Source: Agriterribacter humi
GTDB taxonomy: Bacteria; Bacteroidota; Bacteroidia; Chitinophagales; Chitinophagaceae
DNA length: 64,000 bases
Reading direction: 5' to 3'
Assembly (NCBI RefSeq): GCF_009192765.1
Contig: NZ_VOHQ01000004.1
Location: 124,001-188,000, forward strand
How positions within the stretch are numbered: the stretch's first letter is position 1; each line of letters begins with the position of its first letter. Shown in pieces: positions 1 through 9,082 of the stretch. The position numbers and the translations under genes were made by a program. The notes beneath the pieces were generated by a model. That model saw only the letters and a list, made by a program, of their open reading frames with translations, searched no databases and had not been told where the DNA came from.

Positions 1-1
1 T

Positions 2-256
2 GACCTTGAAAAAATATATACTGCTGTTCCTAAGTTTGAACGATTCTTCCGCATATTGGCTGAAAATGCTTTGGCTACTTACCAGCACCGCTTAATCGGC
101 AACCTGAGTTTGTCCGCAAAAGAACGTTATGAAAATTTTTGCCGGCTCTACCCTTCGCTCATACAATGCCTGCCACAAAAACAGATTGCGGCATACATTG
201 GCGTTACACCGGAGTTTTTGAGTAAAATGCTAAACCAGGGAACCGCTAAAAAATAA
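2..256 (+). CDS. Crp/Fnr-family transcriptional regulator, C-terminal part
   Basis: The reading frame is open from base 2 and stops at 254-256, so the gene enters from outside the window and only about 84 C-terminal residues are seen. The end, KQIAAYIGVTPEFLSKML, is a helix-turn-helix recognition segment, and the preceding LSAKERYENFCRLYPSLIQ is typical of the short Bacteroidota Crp/Fnr regulators, which have a cyclic-nucleotide-binding-like domain followed by this HTH. An internal TTG at 56 is not the true start because the family sequence continues upstream of it. The following pirin gene is a plausible neighbour target, but this is inference. Confidence 0.75.
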   Translation, partial: DLEKIYTAVPKFERFFRILAENALATYQHRLIGNLSLSAKERYENFCRLYPSLIQCLPQKQIAAYIGVTPEFLSKMLNQGTAKK

Positions 257-321
257 AAGCCATTAACCTGGATTAAGTTTTTGGCTTAATCTGCATTATT
301 TTCCACCTCCGGGCATCAAAG

Positions 322-329
322 TAATTTTG
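322..329 (+). promoter_or_regulatory. candidate -7 box TAATTTTG of the pirin gene
   Basis: TAATTTTG fits the Bacteroidota -7 consensus TAnnTTTG and sits 20 bases before the start codon at 350. No TTG is found at the expected -33 distance, so only the -7 element is supported. Confidence 0.35.
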
Positions 330-349
330 CTTTATTAAAATCAAATAAT

Positions 350-1069
350 ATGGCAAACACAGTATTACACCAGGCAGTTACGAGAGGGCATGCAGATCAT
401 GGCTGGCTGAACAGTTATCACACTTTTAGTTTTGCAAATTATTACAATCCTGAACGAATGCATTTTGGCGCTTTAAGGGTACTTAATGATGATACAGTAG
501 CCGCGGGTAAAGGTTTTGGAAAACATCCGCACGACAATATGGAAATCATTTCCATTCCACTGGAAGGCGACCTGGAGCATAGCGACAGTATGGGAAACAA
601 AACAATCATTCGCAAAGGCGACATCCAGGCCATGAGCGCAGGCACCGGTGTAGCGCACAGCGAGTATAATGCGAATTCAGACAAGCCTGTAAAGTTTTTA
701 CAAATATGGGTTTACCCCGATCGTAAAAATATTCAACCGCAATACAGCCAGGTAACGCTTCAGCCCGCAGACAGGAAAAACAAGTTACAGCAGATCGTAT
801 TGCCACGCTCAAAGGACAGCGATGGGGTTACCGTTCAGCAGGAGGCCTGGTTTAGCCTGGGCGATTTTGAAAAGGAGAAGCAGGTAATCTACGAAATCAA
901 AAGAAAGGAAAATGGTGCTTATATTTTTGTATTGAAAGGAAAGGTAACCGTTGAAGGGCAAAAGCTTGATACCCGTGATGGATTTGGAGTATGGGAAACA
1001 AATAAAGTTTCCATTACAGCCGATAGCGATGCGGAAGTATTGCTGATGGATGTTCCCATGAATATTTAA
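350..1069 (+). CDS. pirin family protein (bicupin, quercetinase-like)
   Basis: A 239-residue protein of the YhhW/pirin type: an N-terminal cupin with the metal ligands His59, His61 (in KHPHDNMEI), His103 and Glu105 (in GVAHSEYN), and a C-terminal cupin from about residue 150 onward without obvious ligands. Members bind one metal ion and some have quercetin 2,3-dioxygenase activity in vitro; the physiological substrate is usually unknown. Length matches the family. A second, different pirin lies 0.5 kb downstream on the same strand with a small receiver-like gene between them, so the three may be one transcription unit. The protein is cytoplasmic, with no signal peptide. Confidence 0.88.
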   Translation: MANTVLHQAVTRGHADHGWLNSYHTFSFANYYNPERMHFGALRVLNDDTVAAGKGFGKHPHDNMEIISIPLEGDLEHSDSMGNKTIIRKGDIQAMSAGTGVAHSEYNANSDKPVKFLQIWVYPDRKNIQPQYSQVTLQPADRKNKLQQIVLPRSKDSDGVTVQQEAWFSLGDFEKEKQVIYEIKRKENGAYIFVLKGKVTVEGQKLDTRDGFGVWETNKVSITADSDAEVLLMDVPMNI

Positions 1070-1097
1070 TGATCGAACAACAACGTAAAATAATAAT

Positions 1098-1481
1098 ATG
1101 AACACGCGAACAGAAATTTTGATAATAGGCAGAAATGAAAGCATTTTGCAAACTGTAGTAAGATTGGTTAATAATAATCCGGAATGGATTGGAACAGGTG
1201 CGGCTACGGATGAGGATGCTATTGAAAAATTTCATCATCATCATTTTGATGTGGTATTACTCACCAATGGCATTGGTGACGAAGAAGAAAAAAAGCTTCG
1301 TAAAATTTTTACACACCAGGATACTGACATTATTATAATTCAGCACTATGGTGGTGGCAGTGGATTGTTGCAGAATGAGATCAGGGAAGCGCTTGGCAAA
1401 CGCAGTGCTGAAAACAAACCAACGATTTCTATTACCGATGATGCGCTGAAAAGTGCAAAATGGAATATTAGTATTCAATAA
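1098..1481 (+). CDS. receiver-like domain protein without phospho-acceptor
   Basis: A 127-residue single-domain protein with the alternating beta/alpha pattern of a response-regulator receiver: strand 1 EILIIGRNES, strand 3 FDVVLLTNGIG and a Lys-rich C-terminal half. In canonical receivers strand 1 ends in an acidic pair and strand 3 ends in the phosphorylated Asp; here strand 1 has Gly-Arg-Asn and the acceptor position after DVVLL is Thr56. A run of four His (46-49) precedes strand 3. It is therefore probably a pseudo-receiver. It lies between two pirin genes on the same strand with short gaps, which suggests co-transcription. Function unknown. Confidence 0.6.
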   Translation: MNTRTEILIIGRNESILQTVVRLVNNNPEWIGTGAATDEDAIEKFHHHHFDVVLLTNGIGDEEEKKLRKIFTHQDTDIIIIQHYGGGSGLLQNEIREALGKRSAENKPTISITDDALKSAKWNISIQ

Positions 1482-1540
1482 AAATGAAAGGCAGCACTTA
1501 ATCTGCCTGTAACAATATATCAAAAAGCTAAACAGAAATC

Positions 1541-2410
1541 ATGAGAAAAACAATTGAAGAAATTACGTCCCGCCCCGCCCGTCCGGGAATGGTGGGCGAT
1601 GGTTTCAGGGTATTTAATTTTATTCCCGGAGCCAATATTTCCCAAAAGCGCATTAGCCCTTTTTTGATGCTGGATTTTAACGCCGAATTTGACTTTGGCC
1701 CATCCAACCATATCCGGGGAGTAGATGTGCATCCACATAAGGGATTTGAAACCGTAACGATTGCTTATAAAGGTAGTGTGGAACATTATGACAGCACGGG
1801 CAATAGCGGTATCATCCATCCCGGCGATGTGCAATGGATGACGGCAGGAGCTGGTATTCTCCATAAAGAATTTCACGAAAAAGAATTTTCAAAAAAAGGC
1901 GGACCTTTTGAAATGGTGCAGCTTTGGGTAAACCTTCCTAAAAAAGATAAATCAACACCAGCGCACTACCAACCTATTACTGCCGCACAAATGGGCAAAG
2001 TACAATTACCCAACAACAGCGGACTGGTAAATGTAATTGCGGGAACGTTCAATGCCGTAAAAGGCCCTGCCGTTACTTATTCATCGGTTAATTTATTTGA
2101 TATTAAACTGAACAAAGGCGGCGAAGTAACCACAAACATCTCTAAGGAACACAACACCGCACTTCTGGTGGTAAATGGAAGCATAGAAGTGAATGGTGAA
2201 AAAGCCGCGGAGCACAGCTTCGTTTTATTTAATAACGATGGCGAAGAAATTACGATCAAAGCCACTGAAAATGCGGTAGTACTATTATTAAGCGGGGAGC
2301 CCATTAATGAACCCATTGCCAGTTACGGTCCTTTTGTTATGAACACCCAGGAAGAAATACAGGAAGCCATACTGGAATTTCAATCAGGAAAATACGGCAT
2401 ATTAGAGTAA
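1541..2410 (+). CDS. pirin family protein
   Basis: A 289-residue pirin of the longer class. The N-terminal cupin has His64 and His66 (VDVHPHKGFE), then His108 and Glu110 (ILHKEF) as metal ligands; the C-terminal pirin domain spans about 175-285. The start RPARPGMVGDGF is typical for this subfamily. It is only distantly similar to the 239-residue pirin at 350, so this is not a recent tandem duplication. The role is probably redox or metal dependent in the cytoplasm; the substrate cannot be told from sequence. Transcription appears to end in the palindrome at 2431-2509. Confidence 0.88.
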   Translation: MRKTIEEITSRPARPGMVGDGFRVFNFIPGANISQKRISPFLMLDFNAEFDFGPSNHIRGVDVHPHKGFETVTIAYKGSVEHYDSTGNSGIIHPGDVQWMTAGAGILHKEFHEKEFSKKGGPFEMVQLWVNLPKKDKSTPAHYQPITAAQMGKVQLPNNSGLVNVIAGTFNAVKGPAVTYSSVNLFDIKLNKGGEVTTNISKEHNTALLVVNGSIEVNGEKAAEHSFVLFNNDGEEITIKATENAVVLLLSGEPINEPIASYGPFVMNTQEEIQEAILEFQSGKYGILE

Positions 2411-2430
2411 CTGACAAGGAAAGAAAATTT

Positions 2431-2509
2431 AACACATAGGCACAAGTAGGTACATAGGAACACAATAGAAGCGGGAAGTCAGTTCTATATTCCTATGATC
2501 CTATGTGTT
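2431..2509. terminator. CATAGG-word hairpin between convergent genes
   Basis: AACACATAGG at 2431-2440 is the exact reverse complement of CCTATGTGTT at 2500-2509, and the arms contain further cataggn units, giving an imperfect stem of about 30 bases. It lies between the ends of the pirin (+) and gldB (-) genes, where a bidirectional terminator is expected. The same word appears in other intergenic palindromes at 29709-29885 and 55718-55783. Confidence 0.5.
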
Positions 2510-2602
2510 GAAAAAAGTAACGCACAGGTACAACAGGCGCATGGTATATAATAGAAGAAAAAAAAGCGCAAAAGAATAAGAAGAATATAGCCCCCGCTGA
2601 TT

Positions 2603-3646
2603 TTAGCGGGGTTTGTATTTTGAATCCTGTAAAATTTGTCTGGCATCCAATTGCAGCAGTGCATCAATAGTAGTATCCGGAAATTTTTCCATGTATTTTT
2701 TTATGATCTGCCATCCCAGGAATAAGGAGATATTTCCTGGCGAGCCTTCCCCCAGTTCCTGCGTAAGCGGGCCTTCTTCTACATAAGATTGAATCCTTAA
2801 CGGATCGCTGTTGTATATCAGGTTGTTTTGAATGAGGAAGCTCCATATCAGTCCTTCATTGGCATAACAACCTTTCAACTGGGCTTCAGTATAACCAATT
2901 TTTAAAGTATCCGCCACATGCGGCAACAGCTTATCCAATACATACAGCCGTTTGCCTTTATCTATGGTCAGGTCTAATAAAGTTTTGTCTGCTGCACGGG
3001 GTGGATATATATCGTCAACAATATTCTTCATACAGTTAACTACTATATAAGCCGGTTCAAATTTCCGGGATACGTATTTAGGAAAGAGGGATTGCGCAAC
3101 CTGACTTTGGTATAAGGAAGCATTATTACCCAGGTGCAACTGTAATCCAACAGCAAGCGCATCCTGTGTTATCACATCACCGGTTTTTCCCAACGTAGTT
3201 TCAAAAATAGCATCGAGGGGGCCAATAAAAGTGATGAGTTTTTCGGGTGTATGATACGCAGGGAAATAATATTTGGTGAACTGCAGTCCTTTTTTAAGGT
3301 CATCTTCAATAGCCGTAAAGTTGCTGAATACTTTTGATGCTGTATCTTTTACCAGCCTGTAATCGCGAAGGAACATTTTAATGGCTGCATCAGATTTTCC
3401 TCCGTCGTCAATAAGCGAAAGCCCAAGGATATGCTGGATAAAATCAGGTAAAAAAACAGGATACTTTTGCAGTAAGGCAGGCATTGCCGCAGAAATGTTG
3501 TTGGTATCTATTGCAAAAAAATCCTGTTCAAACCGTTGTACTTCAAGATTTACTTTGATGTTGGATACATCGGGCGTTTTTTTGTTTCCATTACATGCCG
3601 TAAAGCATGCGGTAACAAACAGCAGAAAAAAAAACCATTTTTGCAT
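2603..3646 (-). CDS. gldB: gliding motility lipoprotein GldB
   Basis: Resembles GldB, a lipoprotein needed for gliding or type IX secretion in Bacteroidota. The frame is open to 3688, but a start at 3646 gives a clean lipoprotein signal, MQKWFFFLLFVTACFTAC, with the lipid-modified Cys at residue 18. The upstream ATG at 3682 would add 12 polar residues and overlaps a -7 promoter box. Conserved family stretches are visible: VQRFEQDFFAID near the N-terminus, the FTKYYFPAYHTPEK segment, and EGSPGNISLFLGWQIIKKYM near the C-terminus. Length, 347 residues, is normal. It acts in the cell envelope. It is a single gene with its own promoter; porT, another secretion-system gene, lies 50 kb away. Confidence 0.85.
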   Translation of the reverse strand: MQKWFFFLLFVTACFTACNGNKKTPDVSNIKVNLEVQRFEQDFFAIDTNNISAAMPALLQKYPVFLPDFIQHILGLSLIDDGGKSDAAIKMFLRDYRLVKDTASKVFSNFTAIEDDLKKGLQFTKYYFPAYHTPEKLITFIGPLDAIFETTLGKTGDVITQDALAVGLQLHLGNNASLYQSQVAQSLFPKYVSRKFEPAYIVVNCMKNIVDDIYPPRAADKTLLDLTIDKGKRLYVLDKLLPHVADTLKIGYTEAQLKGCYANEGLIWSFLIQNNLIYNSDPLRIQSYVEEGPLTQELGEGSPGNISLFLGWQIIKKYMEKFPDTTIDALLQLDARQILQDSKYKPR

Positions 3647-3685
3647 AGCAGGTGTAACGCTATGTTTTTTAAAATGTTGCATGAT

Positions 3686-3693
3686 CAAATCTA
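3686..3693 (-). promoter_or_regulatory. candidate -7 box TAGATTTG of gldB
   Basis: Read on the minus strand, TAGATTTG matches TAnnTTTG. Transcription would begin near 3679, downstream of the ATG at 3682, which favours the gldB start at 3646. The -33 region has TTT rather than TTG. Confidence 0.35.
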
Positions 3694-3774
3694 AGTTTTT
3701 GCTGCGAAAACAGGTTTTGCTTTTTCATAAAACATGATATTTAGCTATTGCAACTCCGGGCTTGTTTTTTTAAT

Positions 3775-3819
3775 ATCTATAAAAAGAAAAAAGTTTATTG
3801 AAACGAAATTCAATAAACT
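3775..3819 (-). terminator. rho-independent terminator of the GMC/sugar-oxidation operon
   Basis: A perfect 12-bp stem (AAGTTTATTGAA and its complement, 3790-3819) with a 6-base loop. On the minus strand it is followed by a long T-rich run. It lies just downstream of the small dehydrogenase subunit gene that ends at 3930. Confidence 0.75.
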
Positions 3820-3929
3820 TCTCTTAAACGTTTTTTATGTCAATTCCGGTTACAGGGGATTTTACCAAACATTGCCGGCATCTGTAACCCAATACTTCAA
3901 AACCATAAACAACAAACTATAAACTATTC

Positions 3930-4502
3930 TTAAGTCGCCCATGCCCTGTCGCCTTTTTTATAAGGTACACAGCCTTCATATTTTCCGGGCACTGCTACAT
4001 AACGTAAAGCCTGTGTGGCGCCAATTTCCGATGTAAAATAACCCAGCAGGGTCAGTTCCTTCATCATGCGGAAATAATGTTTGGGATCTTCTCCCTTTTT
4101 TTCAGCCATATACTTTTTTACTTCCGTATCTATTTCCATAAGCAATGTCTTACGCTGCGCAGCATCAATATCCATAAATGATTTGCCAAACTTTTTGTCG
4201 CTTGCTTCATTTAATAGTTTCATGCCTTCAAAAAACACCTTTTGATCTTTTTCTTCGTAACAGTCGTTCACCATTACGGTCATAAAGGCCCCCACTTTGG
4301 CAGCTTTGGCGCCTGGTGTGTTGGTAGTGGGTATAATGGTTTCGGCTATCTCATCTAAATAAGCAATGTCGCCATCACTGAAGGTTCGGGTGGTTGCCGC
4401 TTTTTTATCGCCGGGTTTGCATCCTTCCAAAAAAACATTGGCTCCCACCACAGTACCGCCCAGTATAAGCGCTACTCTTGATAAGGCTTCGCGTCTGTTC
4501 AT
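3930..4502 (-). CDS. gluconate 2-dehydrogenase subunit 3 family protein (Tat-exported small subunit)
   Basis: A 190-residue protein. The N-terminus MNRREALSRVALILGGTVVG has the twin Arg and hydrophobic stretch of a Tat signal, and the Cys in VFLEGCKPG may be a lipidation site. The body (FSDGDIAYLDEIAETIIPTTNTPGAKAAKVG) is typical of the gluconate 2-dehydrogenase subunit 3 family. In known GMC dehydrogenases of this kind the small subunit carries the export signal and takes the signal-less flavoprotein across the membrane. It directly follows two GMC genes in the same direction, 31 bases after the nearer one, which supports the same arrangement here. Confidence 0.87.
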   Translation of the reverse strand: MNRREALSRVALILGGTVVGANVFLEGCKPGDKKAATTRTFSDGDIAYLDEIAETIIPTTNTPGAKAAKVGAFMTVMVNDCYEEKDQKVFFEGMKLLNEASDKKFGKSFMDIDAAQRKTLLMEIDTEVKKYMAEKKGEDPKHYFRMMKELTLLGYFTSEIGATQALRYVAVPGKYEGCVPYKKGDRAWAT

Positions 4503-4533
4503 AATTGATATTTTAAGTAATCAAAATAATTTA

Positions 4534-6246
4534 TTAAATATTCCCTTTCTTCAATTCCTTTACCGCAAAATCCGCTGCCCTTGCTGTTAAAGCCATATAT
4601 GTTATAGAAGGGTTTTGACAAGCCGAAGATGCCATGCAGGCTCCATCTGTAACAAACACGTTTTTTACTTCGTGCATCTGATTAAAGCCGTTCAATACAG
4701 ATGTTCTGGGATCACGTCCCATCCGGGCGGTACCCATTTCGTGAATACAAAACCCAGGCGCAGGCATACTGTCATAGGTATTTACATTTTTTAACCCGGC
4801 CTTTTCCAGCATCTCCGCAGCGCTGTTCATCATGTCTTTACGCATTGCCAGCTCATTGGCTTTAAACTCGCAATCTATATCCAGCGTGGGCATCCCCCAT
4901 TTGTCTTTTTTATCTTTGTTGAGCGTTGCTTTATTTTCGTAATAAGGCAAATGTTCTCCCCATGAGCCAATACCCATACTCCAGTTGCCGGGCTCCAGCA
5001 ACTGGTCTTTTAGTTCTTCCCCCACTCCATCGGCACTCCATTGCCTGCCCCTGGAAGCGCCGCCCTGGTAGCCGAAACCTCTCACATAATCGCTTTGTTT
5101 TGTTTTTTCGCTGATATTGCGAAAGCGCGGAATATAAATGCCATTCGGCCGCCTTCCATAAATATACTGATCCTGGAATCCTTCAAATGATCCGCTGGCG
5201 CCAACACCATAATGATGATCCATCAAATTATGGCCTACCTGTTCGCTGCTGTTTCCCAAACCATTTGGAAAAGCATCGGAGACGGAATGAAGTAAAATAG
5301 ATGCCGTACCTAAAGTGGATGCATTAAGGAAAATTATTTTAGCGAAATATTCTTCTGTTTTCATGGTTTCGGCGTCAATGATCCGGATGCCTTTAGCGCG
5401 CCTGCTTTCTTTATCATAAATTACTTCCGTAACAATGGAGAAAGGACGAAGGGTGAGGTTGCCTGTTTTTCTAGCAGCAGGAAGCGTTGCCGAATTGCTG
5501 CTGAAATAACCGCCGAAAGGACAACCTTCATGGCATTTGTTTCTATACTGGCACGGACCACGGTCGCCCACTTTTTGCGTATGATTGGCCGACCGGCCAA
5601 TGATCATTCTTCTGCCATCTGAAAATTCTTTTTTAATCCTTTCCGCCACATGCTTTTCTAAGCAGTTCATTTCCATCGGGGGCAAAAACTTCCCATCGGG
5701 TAATTGCGGAAGTCCTTCAACAGATCCGTTTATACCTACAAAAGGCTCTACATAATCGTACCAGGGAGCAATGTCTTTATAACGTATGGGCCAATCCACA
5801 CCATGACCATCTTTAGCATTCGCTTCAAAATCTATATCGCTCCAGCGGTAGCATTGCCTGCCCCAGGTTAATGACCGCCCTCCAACATGGTATCCCCTTA
5901 TCCAGTCAAATGGTTTCACCTGGCTGTAGGGATTCTCCTCATCGTTTACAAAAAAATGTTTCGACACTTCGTTATAAGCATAACATTTGCTTTGAATGGG
6001 GCTATCCTTTTTATCCTGTTGTGTGCGGTTACCATGATGCTTCAGTTCCCACGGGTCAAGCGTAGTGCCCGTATAATCTTTTATGTGCTCAACATTCCTT
6101 CCTCTTTCCAGCACAAGGGTCTTTAATCCTTTTTCACAAAGTTCTTTAGCCGCCCATCCGCCACTGATTCCGGAGCCTACCACAATGGCATCATATGTAT
6201 TTTGGGCCACGGCTTTGTTGTTGATATTTGTACTGTCGTTTGGCAT
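4534..6246 (-). CDS. GMC family FAD-dependent sugar dehydrogenase, large subunit 1
   Basis: A 570-residue GMC oxidoreductase. The FAD-binding Rossmann motif GSGISG is at 24-29; the catalytic His502 lies in CIHEMGTARMG and the partner Asn545 in ACQNPSITYMAL. Cys232, Cys238 and Cys242 form a C-X5-C-X3-C motif near the position where bacterial FAD glucose dehydrogenases bind a [3Fe-4S] cluster. An electron route FAD to Fe-S to cytochrome c is therefore likely, rather than direct use of oxygen. There is no signal peptide; export would depend on the Tat-type small subunit encoded just downstream. It is close to the GMC gene upstream, with only 6 bases between them. The sugar substrate is not deducible; glucosides oxidised at C3 are my best guess. 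Confidence 0.9.
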   Translation of the reverse strand: MPNDSTNINNKAVAQNTYDAIVVGSGISGGWAAKELCEKGLKTLVLERGRNVEHIKDYTGTTLDPWELKHHGNRTQQDKKDSPIQSKCYAYNEVSKHFFVNDEENPYSQVKPFDWIRGYHVGGRSLTWGRQCYRWSDIDFEANAKDGHGVDWPIRYKDIAPWYDYVEPFVGINGSVEGLPQLPDGKFLPPMEMNCLEKHVAERIKKEFSDGRRMIIGRSANHTQKVGDRGPCQYRNKCHEGCPFGGYFSSNSATLPAARKTGNLTLRPFSIVTEVIYDKESRRAKGIRIIDAETMKTEEYFAKIIFLNASTLGTASILLHSVSDAFPNGLGNSSEQVGHNLMDHHYGVGASGSFEGFQDQYIYGRRPNGIYIPRFRNISEKTKQSDYVRGFGYQGGASRGRQWSADGVGEELKDQLLEPGNWSMGIGSWGEHLPYYENKATLNKDKKDKWGMPTLDIDCEFKANELAMRKDMMNSAAEMLEKAGLKNVNTYDSMPAPGFCIHEMGTARMGRDPRTSVLNGFNQMHEVKNVFVTDGACMASSACQNPSITYMALTARAADFAVKELKKGNI

Positions 6247-6252
6247 GATATA

Positions 6253-8028
6253 TTAAAGATTTCCTTTTTTCAATTCATTCACGGCATGGTCTGCCGCCCG
6301 GGCTGTAAAAGCCATATAACCCAGCGACGGATTTACGCATGAGGCTGATGTCATAAATGATCCATCAGTAACAAATACATTGGGTGCATCCCATACCTGG
6401 TTCCATTTGTTCAGTACCGATGTTTTAGGGTCTTTACCCATACGCGCTGTGCCCATTTCATGTATACCTCTTCCTAATGTACCATCGCCATCACGCCCTT
6501 TTACATTTTTAACGCCTGCGGCTTCCAGCATTTCAATGGCATCGTTCAGCATGTCTTTGCGCATTTTCTTTTCATTTTCCTTATACTCCACATCAAAAGC
6601 CAGCACTGGCAGCCCCCATTTGTCTAAGCGCTGTTTGCCATTTTTATCAGGCACAGGACGCATACCGAGGTCTTTACCGGTTATAGGATCATTAAACTGT
6701 TCCTGCTTGTCTGAATAGGTATTCTTATCAAGATATATCCTGTTTTCGTGGTAAGGCAACGTTTCTCCAAAGCCACCTATACCCATTGTCCAGGTTCCTG
6801 GTTCAACAAGCGCGTCTTTAAGATCAGCGCCAATAGAGATTTCTTCTGCAGAGCGGCTGTAACCACCCCGGCCACCGCCACCCTGGTAGCCAAAGCCACG
6901 CAGATAATCTCTTTTATCTCCGAAGAAATTGCGGTAACGGGGAATATATACGCCATTGGCGCGCCGTCCAAAGTAATATTGGTCTTCATAACCTTCCACC
7001 TGCCCACCGGCGCCTACGCCCAGGTGATGATCCATTACATTATGCCCCAACTCACCACTGCTGCTGCCCAAGCCATCGGGCCATATATCGGTAGCGGAAT
7101 TCATTAGTATCCATGCGCTGTTTAATGCGGAAGCATTGACGAAAATGATTTTTGCATTGTAGGTATATGTTTTATTGTTTTCGCCGTCAAGCACTTCAAC
7201 ACCAGTTGCCCTTTTCTTGTCTTTATCGTATAAAATTTTTGTAACAATGCTCCAGGGGCGAAGTGTAAGGTTACCTGTTTTCATAGCCGCCGGCAAAGTA
7301 GAGGATTGTGTGCTGAAATATGCGCCAAAGGGGCATCCCAGCCAGCATTTGTTACGGTACTGGCAACTGGCTCTTCCCTGATCGGTAAAAGGCACCGTAA
7401 TATTAGCCGTACGGCCGATGATCATATGCCGTTTGCCATCGAATTTTTCTTTGATACGCGCAGCAACATCTTTTTCCACGCAGGTCATTTCCATGGGTGG
7501 AAGAAATTGTCCGTCCGGCAGTTGGGGTAACCCTTCTTTAGAGCCACTGATTCCTGCAAACCGTTCGGCATAGTCGTACCATGGTGCAATTTCTTTATAG
7601 CGTACCGGCCAATCTATAGCAATGCCCTCCTTCGCGTTTGCTTCAAAATCCAGGTCCGACAGGCGATAGCTTTGCCTTCCCCACATCAGGGAACGGCCAC
7701 CCACATGGTAGCCGCGAAACCAGTCAAAGCGTTTTATTTCTGTATAAGGACTGTCTTTATCGCTGCACCAGTAATCTAAGTTGGTTTCATTAAGCGGGTA
7801 GTCGCGTTTTAATACGGGGTAATCTTTGATCATCTGTTGCGTACGCCCACCCCTGTGCGGAAATTCCCATGGGGCTTTGTTGGCGTTCACATAATCTTTT
7901 ACATGCTCAATATTGCGTCCTCTTTCCAGCATCAGTACTTTCAGTCCTTTTTCGGTGAGCTCTTTGGCGGCCCAACCGCCGCTGATTCCGGAGCCTATTA
8001 CAATAGCATCATAAACATTATCAGGCAT
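6253..8028 (-). CDS. GMC family FAD-dependent sugar dehydrogenase, large subunit 2
   Basis: A 591-residue paralogue of the next gene, colinear over nearly its whole length. Rossmann motif GSGISG at 12-17, Cys222/Cys228/Cys232 in the same C-X5-C-X3-C pattern, His523 in GIHEMGTARMG and Asn566 in CVNPSLGYMAF. It has an extra stretch at about 433-470 (around GKDLGMRPVPDKNGK) that the other copy lacks, which suggests a different substrate pocket. No signal peptide, so it probably also pairs with the single Tat small subunit at 3930. It may be the first gene of the unit with the other GMC and the small subunit, or follow the TIM-barrel gene at 8180 after a 151-base gap. Confidence 0.9.
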   Translation of the reverse strand: MPDNVYDAIVIGSGISGGWAAKELTEKGLKVLMLERGRNIEHVKDYVNANKAPWEFPHRGGRTQQMIKDYPVLKRDYPLNETNLDYWCSDKDSPYTEIKRFDWFRGYHVGGRSLMWGRQSYRLSDLDFEANAKEGIAIDWPVRYKEIAPWYDYAERFAGISGSKEGLPQLPDGQFLPPMEMTCVEKDVAARIKEKFDGKRHMIIGRTANITVPFTDQGRASCQYRNKCWLGCPFGAYFSTQSSTLPAAMKTGNLTLRPWSIVTKILYDKDKKRATGVEVLDGENNKTYTYNAKIIFVNASALNSAWILMNSATDIWPDGLGSSSGELGHNVMDHHLGVGAGGQVEGYEDQYYFGRRANGVYIPRYRNFFGDKRDYLRGFGYQGGGGRGGYSRSAEEISIGADLKDALVEPGTWTMGIGGFGETLPYHENRIYLDKNTYSDKQEQFNDPITGKDLGMRPVPDKNGKQRLDKWGLPVLAFDVEYKENEKKMRKDMLNDAIEMLEAAGVKNVKGRDGDGTLGRGIHEMGTARMGKDPKTSVLNKWNQVWDAPNVFVTDGSFMTSASCVNPSLGYMAFTARAADHAVNELKKGNL

Positions 8029-8179
8029 AGCTTATAATTTTAAGGATTAGCTGTATAAATGTATTTATGAAATGCAGGCTTCAACCAATTGCCGGTTTTA
8101 CGGAAACTATTCAATTGTTTAGCATGCTTCCCTATTTAATTCTAAAGCGTATTAGTGTATTAAAAAACACGGTATTTTC

Positions 8180-9082
8180 TTATACGTCGCATATTCTTAC
8201 TCCCTCCTGCAGGGAAGCCAATTGGCCTTCGGCGTCTTTGGGTGTTGGAATAAATTCCTGTGCAACATATCCTTTAAAGCCCAGGTCAACAATAGCTTTC
8301 ATTATAGCGGGATAGTACAACTCCTGCGATTGGTTAATTTCCTTTCTGCCCGGAACGCCGCCTGTATGAAAATGCGAAAGATAGGGATAGTATTGCCTGA
8401 TGGTCCTGATCACATCTCCTTCATCAATCTGCATATGATAAATATCGTAAAGCAGTTTAAAATTTTCTGATCCTATCCGTTTAGCCAATTCCGCTCCCCA
8501 TGCTGTTTTATCGCATTGGTAATCCTTATGATCAATCTTACTGTTGAGCAATTCCATTACCAGTGTTACATTATGTTTTTCGGCAATTCCTATCACCTTT
8601 TTCAATCCTTCGGTACAGTTTTTCCAGCCGGTGTCATCATCTAAATTCCTGCGGCTGCCGCTAAAGCAGATCAGTTGCTTGTATCCTGCTTTTGCTACCA
8701 GTGGAATCATTTCAGCATAATTTTTTATGAGCGTAGAATGGAATTCCGTATGATTCCACCCATCTTCCAGGTTAATTTCGGCGCCATTGCACATGGATGA
8801 ATACAAGCCATGCTTTTGCAAAACCGGCCAATCTTTCGGGCCCACCAGGTCAATGGCCACGATACCCATCTTTTTTGCACCTGCGCAAAGTTCTTCGAGT
8901 GGAATGCCACCGTAGCACCACCTGCATACGGAGTGATTGATATTTCCTTTCATGGTATAAACTTCCTGTTCTTTTGATGAAGAGGGGCGTGCAAAAGCAC
9001 CTGCGGTAGTACCCATAGCCAGAGATCCTACAACCATATTTTTAATAGCACGCCTGCGGGGATTTGATGAAGAACCAGACAT
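8180..9082 (-). CDS. exported hydroxypyruvate-isomerase-like TIM-barrel protein
   Basis: A 300-residue protein of the sugar phosphate isomerase/epimerase (AP endonuclease 2) superfamily, closest in appearance to hydroxypyruvate isomerases. The N-terminus SSNPRRRAIKNMVVGSLAMG has a twin-Arg signal followed by AFARPSSSKE. Likely metal ligands are the Glu in TLVMELLNSKID, the Asp and His in LLYDIYHMQID, the His residues in LSHFHTGGVPGR and the Glu in YVAQEFIPT. Export to the periplasm fits a role in rearranging oxidised sugars made by the neighbouring GMC enzymes. It is divergent from the Gfo/Idh gene at 9321, with a 238-base shared upstream region. Confidence 0.85.
   Translation of the reverse strand: MSGSSSNPRRRAIKNMVVGSLAMGTTAGAFARPSSSKEQEVYTMKGNINHSVCRWCYGGIPLEELCAGAKKMGIVAIDLVGPKDWPVLQKHGLYSSMCNGAEINLEDGWNHTEFHSTLIKNYAEMIPLVAKAGYKQLICFSGSRRNLDDDTGWKNCTEGLKKVIGIAEKHNVTLVMELLNSKIDHKDYQCDKTAWGAELAKRIGSENFKLLYDIYHMQIDEGDVIRTIRQYYPYLSHFHTGGVPGRKEINQSQELYYPAIMKAIVDLGFKGYVAQEFIPTPKDAEGQLASLQEGVRICDV

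Noticed and set aside
809-1144. 111-residue minus-strand frame over the pirin gene
   Set aside because: Shadow of the pirin coding frame.
3734-3922. 62-residue plus-strand frame
   Set aside because: It runs through the terminator at 3790-3819 and has no homologue-like sequence.
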